A DNA stretch of 64,000 nucleotides from Craspedostauros australis (taxonomy: Eukaryota > Bacillariophyta > Bacillariophyceae > Mastogloiales > Achnanthaceae). Positions 30,035 to 39,481 of this stretch are shown one piece after another. The position numbers and the translations under genes are program-made. The DNA lies in the NCBI GenBank assembly GCA_026770025.1, contig JAMXDE010000034.1:248001-312000 (forward strand), written 5' to 3'. Position 1 is the first letter of the stretch; each line of letters starts with the position of its first letter. The notes beneath the pieces were generated by a model. The model saw nothing but the letters and a program-made list of their open reading frames with translations. It had not been told where the DNA came from and made no database searches.

Positions 30035-30106
30035 CTCATTAATGAGAAACGCGTTTTCATTAACCATTTTATTTTACATTATCGGGACTGGCTTTACATT
30101 AATGAG
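30035..30106. promoter_or_regulatory. Subterminal palindromes, right end of outer element
   Basis: CTCATTAATGAG (30035-30046) and TACATTAATGAG (30095-30106, one base off). GCGCTGGGCCCAAT lies upstream near 29997. Confidence 0.5.
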
Positions 30107-30385
30107 AAAGCGAAAACCATTTTTCATTGCGCTTGCCATTTTTTGTTCCGGAGAGATATTTCACGGGACTCGATAGCTTCAACAACAAATATCAATACGG
30201 CAGGTGCATGCCTGAATGAATGTCATTGATATTAAAGTGAGAGCCATTATTTAACATATCATTCCCAACGTACTTTTTACAGCGATGGCCTTCTAAGAGG
30301 AGAACGAAGCGAAGAATTGAAGGAGAAGAGCGATGAGGTCGAATTAGTCGAATACTGACGTGGTTGATACATTTGCCGAGTGTCC

Positions 30386-30388
30386 CTG
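30386..30388. repeat. 3-bp target duplication CTG, right copy
   Basis: Matches 20834-20836 and ends the outer element. Confidence 0.7.
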
Positions 30389-30868
30389 CACTCGCGCTTG
30401 TTTTTCTCATGTAGCATGCCTCCATGAGTATAGAGAGAAAGGAGAAAAGAAACGCACACCACATCCGCATAAAGATAGTCTCAACAGTGGATGTGTCCTC
30501 GCAGTTAGTCTTCAGGAGAGAGGGCACACGGAGAGAGCAGAATACAAATAATAATGTTCCAATATAATATTGTTATGCACTCCTGATTTACGATTACTTT
30601 TCATACATACATGCCCGCACTGCCCTGCTCTCTCCTCTCAATGCTGTGTGCGCGCTGCATTCCGTCAGAACACCCGTAGAGCGAGAGAGAGAGAGAGACC
30701 GTCGCATCCGCTTGTAATCGTGCGCTCGTGTTGTGCAACAAGTAGTAGCACATCACAAGTACTATGATCACATGTGTACGGGCTGGTGGATGGAGCTCAA
30801 AGGTATTGCTGTATATCTTTTGCTCCTTTCCAGTCTATTCTATGCCCAACATCCGACCCTACTCTACT
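30389..30868. other. Intergenic with GA-rich and AT-rich tracts
   Basis: No supported gene. It contains an AT-rich stretch (about 30545-30600) and a GAGAGA run near 30680. Confidence 0.5.
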
Positions 30869-31900
30869 CTATTCGTTCACGCTGCTCACCTGCTGCGAAA
30901 TCGCAAGCAAGCACAGCATCAGAGCAGGGTCCGCATCGGACCGCACCATGGAGATGTTGTCGGCCAGCGACAAGCTCGCATCGTTGGATTCACGTTCTTG
31001 GATCTCCTCGATCGATGTTGCAACCGTGTTGGCGGGGCTGCGGTATTCCTCTGCCTCCAGGTCGGTGTGGTTGGCATGATTGGGAAGCTGCCGGATGGTC
31101 CATCCCAACTGTTTCTTGCGATGCCGCGACGTAGATCCGGCCGCTGGTGTCGACTCGCCGTACTCGAAGCTGTACTTTCGGGACACGGCTGATGATGTTC
31201 CTTCGTGTTGCTTGATGTCCATGAAGACACTCCGGATTGTAGCTGACGCAGCGGGCGATTCGTCCGTGGGTACTGACCGCACGCAGCCCTTGATGTCCGC
31301 CCAAAGCTGCATGTTTTGCCTGGGCTTGCGCCGGCCGTTGTGCGGCGGACCGGCAGCATTCGAGTACACCTTGTACTTGAACATGCTCGCGCACTGCGAG
31401 GATGTCTTGCGACCCCGACAGCGCTTGCGCAAGATCTTGGCGGCCACCTGACCGAACTCGTCCCACAGCAACAGCTTCTCGCCGCTGCTGCAGATCTGCA
31501 GTGTCGACGCGGGCTTGGTGTTGGGGGAGGCCACCAGCTGCTTCTCCATGATCTTGTACACCACATCTCCTCGTTTGTTCGCGCATTTCTTCATGGTCAG
31601 CTTTGCGGATCCCGGAGAAGAGATGATTTGTGGAATGGAAGGGCAAAGGGAGGCGGTTTCCAAGCTCAGGGAGGTGGAGGACATGTCATTGTCGGTGACG
31701 GCTTCGCCTTCGACGCTGTTGGCTGCTCGCTTTCTGCCATTGTCGAGAGGCGTCAACTGTGACAATCCCTTGGATCGGTCGGCACCATGAGCCACCGCCA
31801 TTGCAGCATTCGCTACTCCAGCCCTGGATCCAGGTTCGGCCCGGTCCTTTCGTGAAGTCGATTTGTCTGCTGCGCTAGGTCTGAATCTGAAGAAAGGCAT
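30869..31900 (-). CDS. Hypothetical protein, possibly of LURP/tubby-like fold
   Basis: 343 residues, no intron. The first 90 are polar and low complexity. From about residue 95 the protein reads like an alternating beta-strand domain: TMKKCANKRGDVVYKIME, then LLLWDEFGQVAAKILRK, MFKYKVYSNAAGPP and LGWTIRQLP, ending in a hydrophobic helix with DPALMLCLLAISQQV. The order of strand pairs with a DE.G turn, a PP loop and a final hydrophobic helix after D recalls LURP-one/tubby-C proteins, which bind lipids at membranes. This assignment is weak; no sequence signature is decisive. Confidence 0.55.
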   Translation of the reverse strand: MPFFRFRPSAADKSTSRKDRAEPGSRAGVANAAMAVAHGADRSKGLSQLTPLDNGRKRAANSVEGEAVTDNDMSSTSLSLETASLCPSIPQIISSPGSAKLTMKKCANKRGDVVYKIMEKQLVASPNTKPASTLQICSSGEKLLLWDEFGQVAAKILRKRCRGRKTSSQCASMFKYKVYSNAAGPPHNGRRKPRQNMQLWADIKGCVRSVPTDESPAASATIRSVFMDIKQHEGTSSAVSRKYSFEYGESTPAAGSTSRHRKKQLGWTIRQLPNHANHTDLEAEEYRSPANTVATSIEEIQERESNDASLSLADNISMVRSDADPALMLCLLAISQQVSSVNE

Positions 31901-33131
31901 GATTGCACGAGTTTGTATGCGGTCAAGGATCTGATGGGTTTCCTGTGTGTGGTTGCAGATATCGTTGCGCTTGTCTTCTGATGGCTGGCGGTGTTCAATT
32001 TATGTGAGGATGAAAGATGATCAAATTGTACCCTCTGCTGTTTCGGGAGTTGCCGTTTTCGTTACTGCTGTTGCTTTGGTGGCGACGATACTGACTGAGC
32101 CGATTGCGAAGGGAGTGTGTTGTGCCGGAAAGGGCGGTGTGCATAGAGTCTCTCTGCCGGGTCGTCTCGATGACTCTGGAAGCTTTCTTTTGCTTGTGTT
32201 GGATTAGGATGGCACGCTATCGTACATTTAGGATAGGGAGGTGCAATTGCGTGCTTTTCGCGTTTGTGTGGTGTGGTGTTGTGCATCCTCTTTCAGCGAA
32301 GTCGATTTTGTGAGGCGAGATGGAAGCACGACCACACAGCCCGAAAGGTCGTCGCCTTTTTGTTGATGTGTCTGGCGTTCTCGCCAAGGACCACTCCACG
32401 AGTTTAAATGAAGCTTCGCTACCCTCCTCTCTCGCCTCGTTGCGCCCAACCAAGACCCCTCCACCCACAGCCAAGACCAAGACGGTCCATGTAGCTCGCA
32501 TCAGGACCGACATCAATCTTGCGCTGTGTGCTATCGCGACATGAGAAAAATCATTTCTGAGTTCGGCATCGCGAATCGGCATCGGCCCCAGACCTCTCCT
32601 TCTCGCCGTCCCGCATGGCACATCACTCTGGCAGAATGCTTGTGCATTGATCGTACTGCTGGCCGCTTCAGATGCCTCTGCTGTGCTCGTTTGTCATGTC
32701 AGCGGTCCCATCGCGTTCCATGCACTTCCGCAAAGTGCAATTCTGTCTACTCTTGCGGAGACCTGTCATCACCGCCGTTCATACTATTAGTCGCACAAAT
32801 CAGCGTGTTTGGCGAACTGCCGCGCGCATTGTCCACGTTCATGCCGCGGAACAGGTGTTCGCTTTCTCCCACGATTGAGGAGTTGGACTCACATGAATAG
32901 ATTCTCTGAAATCCGGGTGGCTCAAAGCTAAAGCGAAACTGGTATGTGCAGGCAGTGCAGGTAGAGAGGAGACCACAAGACCAAGGTCAGTTGCATGCGC
33001 CCCCAATTTAGCCACCTATTGTTATCACCCGCCGTACGCGTATGACATGCATGCGGCTATGTTGAGCTGGAGCCGAGTCGCCGTGGCGCACTCGAAACCG
33101 CTCTTGACTCCCAATCGACCATGGCACGGCG
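31901..33131. other. Intergenic, 1.2 kb
   Basis: No supported gene between two minus-strand genes. Frames of up to 134 residues occur on both strands (for example 32217-32621 minus) but overlap each other and have no recognised domain. Confidence 0.45.
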
Positions 33132-34967
33132 TCACACGTACCGCAGAAGGAACTGCATCACCGCGTCATGATGATCGGAGACCATCTCATGATGCGCGTA
33201 GCAAATCGCGAGTTCCTGTTCCACACATGCCCACAGCCAAGTGTGATGCGCGAAGCTGGTGCGGGGCCATGATGAGTACCTCTCCTCTTTGTTGGAATGG
33301 GCGATGTGCATGTCGAGGAAGACATTGGATGGAATGCTCAGCTCTGCGCCGTCCTGCAGCACGGACAAGTGGTCGTACCCCAGGCGCTTCAGGATGGGAT
33401 CGATGAGCCAGCGATCGGGACGTTGGATCAGCTGGTAGTCATCGTCGCTCACGAATCCACCTTCCTGCAATTCATGGATGAGCCGTCGGCATCCTTCGTT
33501 GCCCAATTCTGGCAGGTACTGTTCACAACGCTGCGGCGTGAATGGTCTTGGATGTATCCGGAATTCCTCGTGGATGGAGTTGGTATGATCCAGGATCTCA
33601 TAGTTGTCCTCCACGTTCTCGTGCGTGTTGGAATCGCGCGGCATGTGAATCCATATCGATGGCGCGTACGCGGTGGTGTTGTCAATGTTGGCGAGGTTGT
33701 CAACGTCGTCGATATAGTGGTAGGTGGAGTACAATGCCATGGCGGCGAAGTCGTAGTCCTCATCTTCCAACCAGAAGACCTCCGAGACGCCCATGGACAT
33801 GCCCGTGGCCAGGATGCGGAGCGCGTTCCGTTCGTCATCGTCGTTGTTGTTGTTGCCGTTGGTTTTGCCGCTTGCATTCTCTTCTCCGTGAGTAGCATCC
33901 GCATCTGCCTGTTCCTTTCCAGTGTGCACCTTGAACCCCGTGACCCTGGTGAATTCGTCAATCTGCTTCTGAACCAACGGCATGTCCCTGTGACTCCAGC
34001 AGCCGGATGGTTTCGATGCCGTGAAGGATATGATGGCGAGGTTGTGCCTCAGCGTCGCATGGGCAACGATGCGGTCTTGCGGTAGAATAAAGAAATCGAC
34101 GCCAGTGTGCCTGCAGCCGTGGAAGAAGAAGAGCACTGCCGTTGGTGATCCGCTTGGTGGGAGCATGTAGTATGCCGTTGGGGCATCGTTGGCGTTGAGC
34201 ATCTTGGGCACGAGAGCACCATAGACTGGCGCCCGTGGTCCTGTTGATGCTATTGATTCTGATGATGCTTGCTTTTGGAGCTGTTCTCCGTCGCTTTGCA
34301 GCTGTTGTTGGCTCTGATCGGTATTGTCGTGATCATCATTCACATCCATCATTGTGTTGGCATTTGCATCGCTACCGATGCCATTATCGTTCCCATCTGT
34401 GTTTTCGTATTCGTTGAAGTTCTTGCTCTCGTTCGCATCTGCGCCTGCGTTTGCGATTCCCTCCATCGCTGATGCTGCCGTCGTGGCTGGGGTTGCCTCC
34501 AAGGGTGGAAGCGATGTCTCAGCCTGCTCTGCTTGCAATGAAGCTGATCCGTCTTCTTCTTTTGTGATGGACTGAAGCGTATGCGACGCCGAGGCGACAG
34601 CGTCCGCAACGCTCTCTCGTTGGTGTTGTTGGTGTTGCTGCTGCAGCGGATGGATGGAATCGGATGGTACGAGAACCATCATGGCGGAGAGATAGCATGC
34701 TGTAGCGATGGCGACAGCAGCCACTATAGCAGCGCTGATGAAGAATCGTCTGTTGGATGCGGTCATTCTCACACAGCAGCTGTTGCACGGACAGCAAAAC
34801 CGAGATTGAGAACCGCGCTTCTGCGTACTGCTCGTGCTATGATGTAGCCTATGTTGTAGCTTTTGTTGTTGATGTTGTTGAGTTCTGTGGGTGTCACTGT
34901 CGACCTTGGCCTTTGCGGGTCTGATCTTCAGCATGTTCATGGAACACGGAATGGGGCAAGGTCGCAA
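33132..34967 (-). CDS. Membrane-anchored alpha/beta-hydrolase-like protein
   Basis: 611 residues from the first ATG; the internal ATG at 34764-34766 (MTASNRRFF) is the likelier start because a single membrane segment follows at once (IVAAVAIATACYLSAMMVL), giving a type II membrane protein or signal anchor. A long low-complexity linker rich in D, N, E and Q comes next (about 100-245). The hydrolase core begins near residue 270 with VLFFFHGCRHTG (oxyanion loop) and continues to a nucleophile elbow GMSMG (about 388), with serine central as in GxSxG enzymes. A histidine-rich end (AHHEMVSDHHDAV, about 590) could supply the catalytic His. Substrate unknown; the family occurs in plants and algae with CW..S and H..DFF motifs. 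Confidence 0.7.
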   Translation of the reverse strand: MRPCPIPCSMNMLKIRPAKAKVDSDTHRTQQHQQQKLQHRLHHSTSSTQKRGSQSRFCCPCNSCCVRMTASNRRFFISAAIVAAVAIATACYLSAMMVLVPSDSIHPLQQQHQQHQRESVADAVASASHTLQSITKEEDGSASLQAEQAETSLPPLEATPATTAASAMEGIANAGADANESKNFNEYENTDGNDNGIGSDANANTMMDVNDDHDNTDQSQQQLQSDGEQLQKQASSESIASTGPRAPVYGALVPKMLNANDAPTAYYMLPPSGSPTAVLFFFHGCRHTGVDFFILPQDRIVAHATLRHNLAIISFTASKPSGCWSHRDMPLVQKQIDEFTRVTGFKVHTGKEQADADATHGEENASGKTNGNNNNDDDERNALRILATGMSMGVSEVFWLEDEDYDFAAMALYSTYHYIDDVDNLANIDNTTAYAPSIWIHMPRDSNTHENVEDNYEILDHTNSIHEEFRIHPRPFTPQRCEQYLPELGNEGCRRLIHELQEGGFVSDDDYQLIQRPDRWLIDPILKRLGYDHLSVLQDGAELSIPSNVFLDMHIAHSNKEERYSSWPRTSFAHHTWLWACVEQELAICYAHHEMVSDHHDAVMQFLLRYV

Positions 34968-36160
34968 TGGAAAGAGGAGGAGAAAGATGTTGGTGCTCTC
35001 CCTGTTTCTCTTCTCCCTTGTGATGTGTCGATTTTGTTGATGTGTTGGTGTGTTGATTTAACGGCCAGATTCTCAAAGTCGCCAAAACTTGCTTCCGTCA
35101 CGATGTCCAGTCGTGAAACGAAATTCCTTGGATCCCTTCTGCCTCTGCCTCTGCCTCTGTAGGATCACATCCCACAACGCTGGCGACCCAGCGGCCTATT
35201 CGCTGCCTCCTCCTCTTCCACTGCCTCGTGTGCCTTGGGTGTCTCTCCGCCCGACGATTCCCCCAGACAGGGTGGGCGCACACGACCGACTTCTGACCAT
35301 CGTCGGGTGGCTGAGACTGGAGGAAGATAGATGAAGAGATGGTCAAGATACGCGAGAAACACCCACTTCGCAGATACTTGTGCAACGTCAACAACGTTGG
35401 CTGGAGTCGAACTCTTCCCTGGCGTTGCCCATCGTTTCGGTCACCTCATCGAACCAACGAGTATCAACAAGCATCAACGAACATCAGCGAAGTCCACAGA
35501 GAGGAGACAGAATTCTGCGTCAACATCACGCGCAAGACACTGCCTTCGTCGCGATAGCCTTGGTACAGTTCGTGAATCACGGATGTGATTCAGGAGCCAA
35601 CACAATGCTCAAACCACCACCTCAAAAGAATGGATGACGAACTGCTACGACGGAACGCAGACAGACGTATATGGTGACAATTACTTCTATTCCCATTCAT
35701 GTCCCTCGGACATGTCATGTGTAACGCGCGACGCCAGCCGATCACGATCTGTTCACTATTCACGTCCACCATGCACAACAGTTCTTCTGCGAAACGCTCT
35801 GCTCTCTCGCACTTTGTGTGCCAGGAGGCGTGGTACGCAGATGCACGGTGCTATGCAACCAATGAAGACCAAGACGAGAATGTTCTTCTGGAGAGAGCCA
35901 ATGTCGCCACTCTAGTCTCTACTTATACCTGTGCATACAGTGTACACAGTGTGTACGATCTATCACTTTTTGCCAGTTGATACTGTACGTGCATCGCTTG
36001 CAAAAAGCATACATTAGCACAAGGCAAACGGCACAACGCAAACGGCGCAACGCAAACGGCGCAACGCAAACGGCGCAACGCAAACAGGCTTCGCAAAGGA
36101 GCTGCCAAGATTTGACCCTCCACCAGCAACGTGCTCTTGCAGCTCTTTTGTCTTTTCGCC
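34968..36160. other. Intergenic upstream of the hydrolase, with minisatellite
   Basis: I cannot support a gene. The first 250 bases contain the hydrolase promoter. A 14-bp minisatellite lies at 36024-36085. Confidence 0.45.
36024..36085. repeat. 14-bp minisatellite
   Basis: About four and a half copies of AAACGGCGCAACGC, the first with one change (CAC for CGC). It lies 75 bases upstream of the possible start at 36161. Confidence 0.8.
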
Positions 36161-36757
36161 AAGATGCGCGCGACCATCCGCAGCGTTCGAGATACATCAG
36201 CGCGCTTCTCGACTTCGATTGCCGGCACCGACCTCCGACAATGGCGACAGCAGCCCCCCGGGAAGTATTCTATAATACCTTCCAACCGCATTGATAGATT
36301 GGGCGAGGGTCAAATTGCTCCACTCCAATACACAGAGCCGAAGAGAAAGTGGAAGCTTCATGCGCTTGCCGCCTTCGTGTTCTCGGACCTTTTGGGAGCG
36401 CAGACGAACTTTTTTGTTTTTGATGCGATCGTTGCCAATGGCAAAAGGCGACCTTTGATCACACAAGCGGCAACACACAACAGCAGCCGGGTTTGCATGC
36501 AAGATCGTGGATGCCAGCAGTGTGGTGTCTCTGGGTGCGGCCGTTGCGATGTATGCACTCACAGCCTGGCATCAAAGGACTGCGCAAAAGAACCTCTCGC
36601 GAGAATACTCGCTCTCGTGACGGCTTCGCTTGCCTGGACGGCCCAGACGTTCAAAATCGCGAAGAGTGGACAGTTCACGAGCACATCACAAACATGGAGG
36701 ACGCTCTGTCCAAGTAATCGTGATGTGAGCGTGGTAATGCATGATATGCGTGGGTGA
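36161..36757 (+). CDS. Possible mitochondrial protein (uncertain gene model)
   Basis: The frame from 36161 begins MRATIRSVRDTSARFSTSIAG, an arginine- and serine-rich, acid-free start like a mitochondrial presequence. KYSIIPSNRIDRLGEGQIAPLQYTEPKRKW and a hydrophobic stretch (LHALAAFVFSDLLG) follow, though the first is quoted here only for its borders KYSIIP and EPKRKW. Beyond about residue 85 the sequence turns cysteine-rich and less convincing, so an unseen intron or a shorter product is possible. I do not recognise the family. Confidence 0.25.
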   Translation, partial: KMRATIRSVRDTSARFSTSIAGTDLRQWRQQPPGKYSIIPSNRIDRLGEGQIAPLQYTEPKRKWKLHALAAFVFSDLLGAQTNFFVFDAIVANGKRRPLITQAATHNSSRVCMQDRGCQQCGVSGCGRCDVCTHSLASKDCAKEPLARILALVTASLAWTAQTFKIAKSGQFTSTSQTWRTLCPSNRDVSVVMHDMRG

Positions 36758-38383
36758 TTGGGTTGGCTGGTGGTACATGAAAGAACGGCGCGAGGGTGGG
36801 CAAGACGTCGTCGTTCTGAGATGTTCGATCTCTCTCTCTCTGTCTGTGTTTCCGCTTGGGCGATGTCAATCGATGCGTCTTTATCCATGGGGCAACAATC
36901 CTCCAGACATGGTGGAGTGGTAGGAGTTGTGCTCTCACGACCACAGCCAACCTGCTGATGCCTCTTGGGTGGCCGACGGCATCAGAATCTTCGAAATGTC
37001 GCCTCCATTCCCAATGTTCTTCGATCCGAAGGCGATGAAAAACCACAGTGCCAGAATCTCAATTGCCAATCGCCCTGCCCTGGGAACAAATGCGATCTTG
37101 GTCTTCCCGTTCCGCCGACAAAGCATTCCGCGCGCCATGGACATCTTCGTCATCTTTGGCTGAATTTGGTGCCGCGACGGCATCGAGATCCTTGCAGCTG
37201 TGGCACTCTTCGTCCTACTCCCGTGCGATGTCAAGAGGGCAACGGAATAGGAAAAGTTCGAACCAGTGCAGCGCCAACACCAGCGTCGTCACTCCGTTGC
37301 TCCATGGCTCCATGTCTCCCTCAGCAGCCTCTTCGTTATCTTTATCTGTGCGTGGTCACAGTGATGAAGTCATTGCCCGAAGCCGAAAAGAAGGTGTTCG
37401 TCTGTTGGTTGGCGCGCCTCTCGGATGTCAGCCGCAGCACCGATGCGCCTTCGTTGGGAGGTTAACAAAGATCGCGCTCTCTCAGCAGGCACCCTCTTGT
37501 TCTTGACGCTCTCCAACCGATGCTATTCCCCTCCCATTTCCTTCTTTGTCATTCCCCTCCTCCTTGCAGTTGATGTTGGCGATGAGCCTGTTGGGGCTGT
37601 TGGAGCCACAGCGATGTTCTGGTCAACCGGTGAATTGGCTGTGTTCCTGTTACCGTTGGTGGGTAAGGAAGGAAAGCAGGAGAACGAAGAGGAGGAAATG
37701 AAAGAGATCTTGGCCTCTGCACCCACAAATTGTGAACAAACAAGTCACAACCAGAGAACACATGCGAACGATGGAATGCGCGCAAACCACCTGTGCGTTG
37801 GAGTATTTAGGGACACCGAGTACGAAATTGTCTCCTTCACAGCCGCGCAGGGGCCTAACTAGATTTGTCATTTCCGTCTTTGAGCTTCGTAGGGGTGTTA
37901 AATGGTACCATTCCGTCTTGTGATTGGCCAAGACCGGATTGGCGCGGGTCACAGGTCATGACGAATTCGGGAATGTTGTGGACGAAGATCATTCGTCGGT
38001 TCCAACCAAAACACCGCGTTTCGACTCGTCTTGGTTTCACATCATTTAGTTCCACAGGTGCATTTCGGAAAGTGCACCTTCTGCAGTCCTTCACACACGG
38101 TCACCAAAATAGACATCGTGCTATCCGTGAAAACTCTTGTTCGTTGGTACTCAACGATTTAAGACTCGTGTGGGACGTGCGCAGAAACCAGCAATCAACC
38201 AACAACACCAACAAATGCGATGATTCGTTTTCTTCATTTCTTGGGGGCCGCAAACACTCTCATAAAATGCAACTGCGGCACAACCCAAAAGAGACCCCAC
38301 ACCATTCTAACACACCACCAGACATCATCATCATTATCATCACCAACAACACCGACACTCGCAACCCTTGACAAAGCTCTACC
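36758..38383. other. Unresolved stretch
   Basis: Open frames on both strands overlap here. A minus-strand one (36935-37234) contains a hydrophobic segment LAIEILALWFFIAFG, and a plus-strand one (37425-37862) contains FFVIPLLLAVDVG. Neither has a domain or clear start, and I see no splice pattern that joins them. Genes with several introns cannot be excluded. Confidence 0.4.
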
Positions 38384-39481
38384 ATGCCAGCATCACCAAC
38401 ATCCGCAACGGCAACAGTGACGGCGCCAGTCGAAACCAACAACGCTGATGGCCAGGCCACCCCACCACCGCATTTCGTGTGCCCGCTGACGAAGCAGGTG
38501 ATGAAGGATCCAATGATGAGCAAGCACGGCCATCACTTCGAGCGCGTGGCCATCCTGGACTGGCTCGACCAAGGACACACGTACTGTCCCATCAGCCACA
38601 AGCCATTGCGCCCTTCCAACCTGGTCTCCGACAAGTCCCTGCGTCGCAAGATCCGGATGTGGGCGAGAAAGACCAACTACGTCGGCAAGGACATGGATGA
38701 TGATTGGGCCAACGGCGACACGGGACATTCCAGGCTCAGCACCGCCTCCTCGACGCATCGCACCACCAACGACTGGAACAGTGTCGATGGTGACGACGAT
38801 GACGATAGCCTGGGGTTCGCCAACGAAGAGGACGATGTAGTCGATCAGCGAATCTTCAGCGCGCACATCACCTTGACACCGGACCGCTTCATCTGTCCGC
38901 TCACGAAGAAGATCATGAAGGACCCCGTGATGACCAAGACCGGTCTCAACTTCGATCGCAAGGCCATCCTCAAGGCGCTGCAAAGCAACGGCTGCATCTG
39001 CCCCGTCACGAAGAAGCCGCTGCCACCATCGGGCGTCATTGCCAACTCCAAGCTCGCCTGGGAGATCAAGCAGTGGGAGCTGCAGTACGGCTCAACACCT
39101 CCGCCGCCGCCAACCAAGTCGAGATCGCGCCGCGTCAAGTCGCTGTCACCGAAAATGAGCAGCCGCAAGGAACTCAACAACAATGCCAAGCCATCTACCA
39201 GGAAGGGCAAGGTTGACATGCTCAAGAGCGCCTCGTACCACACGAGCTCGTACGCGAAGTTCGCTCGATCAGCACAAGCGAAAAGTACAAGCCCGGGCGA
39301 GTCCTTGAAGGAATCGACTTGGTCCCATTTGACGGTCGATGACATTCTGGAGAAGAGCGGGAGTGATGACCCTGCGTCTATGGAAGCCGCGACCTTGTCG
39401 ATCCTCGATCAGTTGGAGGACCAGCCTGAGCTGTGTGATGTGTTGGATGAAGTCATGAATGCTGTTTCCATCTCCAAGTGA
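38384..39481 (+). CDS. Double-U-box protein, copy 1
   Basis: 365 residues, no intron. Two U-box domains lie at about 29-100 and 167-240. Each begins with a F[VI]CPLTK..MKDP motif and continues with an aromatic H/F-D/E-R..AI and CP[IV][ST].KPL. U-boxes have the RING fold without zinc and recruit E2 enzymes for ubiquitin transfer. The second box has NGCICPVTKKPL where most have a smaller turn. A basic, serine-rich tail leads to an acidic end with LCDVLDEVMNAV, shared with the paralogue at 41785. E3 ligase activity is inferred. Confidence 0.85.
   Translation: MPASPTSATATVTAPVETNNADGQATPPPHFVCPLTKQVMKDPMMSKHGHHFERVAILDWLDQGHTYCPISHKPLRPSNLVSDKSLRRKIRMWARKTNYVGKDMDDDWANGDTGHSRLSTASSTHRTTNDWNSVDGDDDDDSLGFANEEDDVVDQRIFSAHITLTPDRFICPLTKKIMKDPVMTKTGLNFDRKAILKALQSNGCICPVTKKPLPPSGVIANSKLAWEIKQWELQYGSTPPPPPTKSRSRRVKSLSPKMSSRKELNNNAKPSTRKGKVDMLKSASYHTSSYAKFARSAQAKSTSPGESLKESTWSHLTVDDILEKSGSDDPASMEAATLSILDQLEDQPELCDVLDEVMNAVSISK

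Larger units (their letters stand above)
20837..30385 (+). mobile_element. Outer PIF/Harbinger-type DNA transposon, multi-gene (about 9.5 kb with inserts)
   Basis: The ends are inverted repeats: GGACACCCGGCAAAT at 20837 and ATTTGCCGAGTGTCC ending at 30385, one mismatch in 15. CTG is duplicated outside both. Near each tip lie two copies of a palindrome, [CT]TCATTAATGAG (TACATTAATGAG in one copy), and one GCGCTGGGCCCAAT word. Inside are a DDE transposase (28883-29791) and four other genes: 21789-22454, a minus-strand gene broken by the inner insertion, 26457-27809 and 27991-28407. Without the inner element the outer one is about 6.9 kb. The transposase is open and both ends are present, so it could be autonomous apart from the broken gene. 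Confidence 0.8.

Noticed and set aside
20836-30386. Transposon tips set at GGGACACC..GTGTCCC without target duplication
   Set aside because: Moving each border by one base gives exact 3-bp duplications for both elements, and the inner one restores a reading frame, so GGACACC is the better end.
32217-32621. A 134-residue minus-strand frame
   Set aside because: It overlaps plus-strand frames of similar quality and shows no family features.
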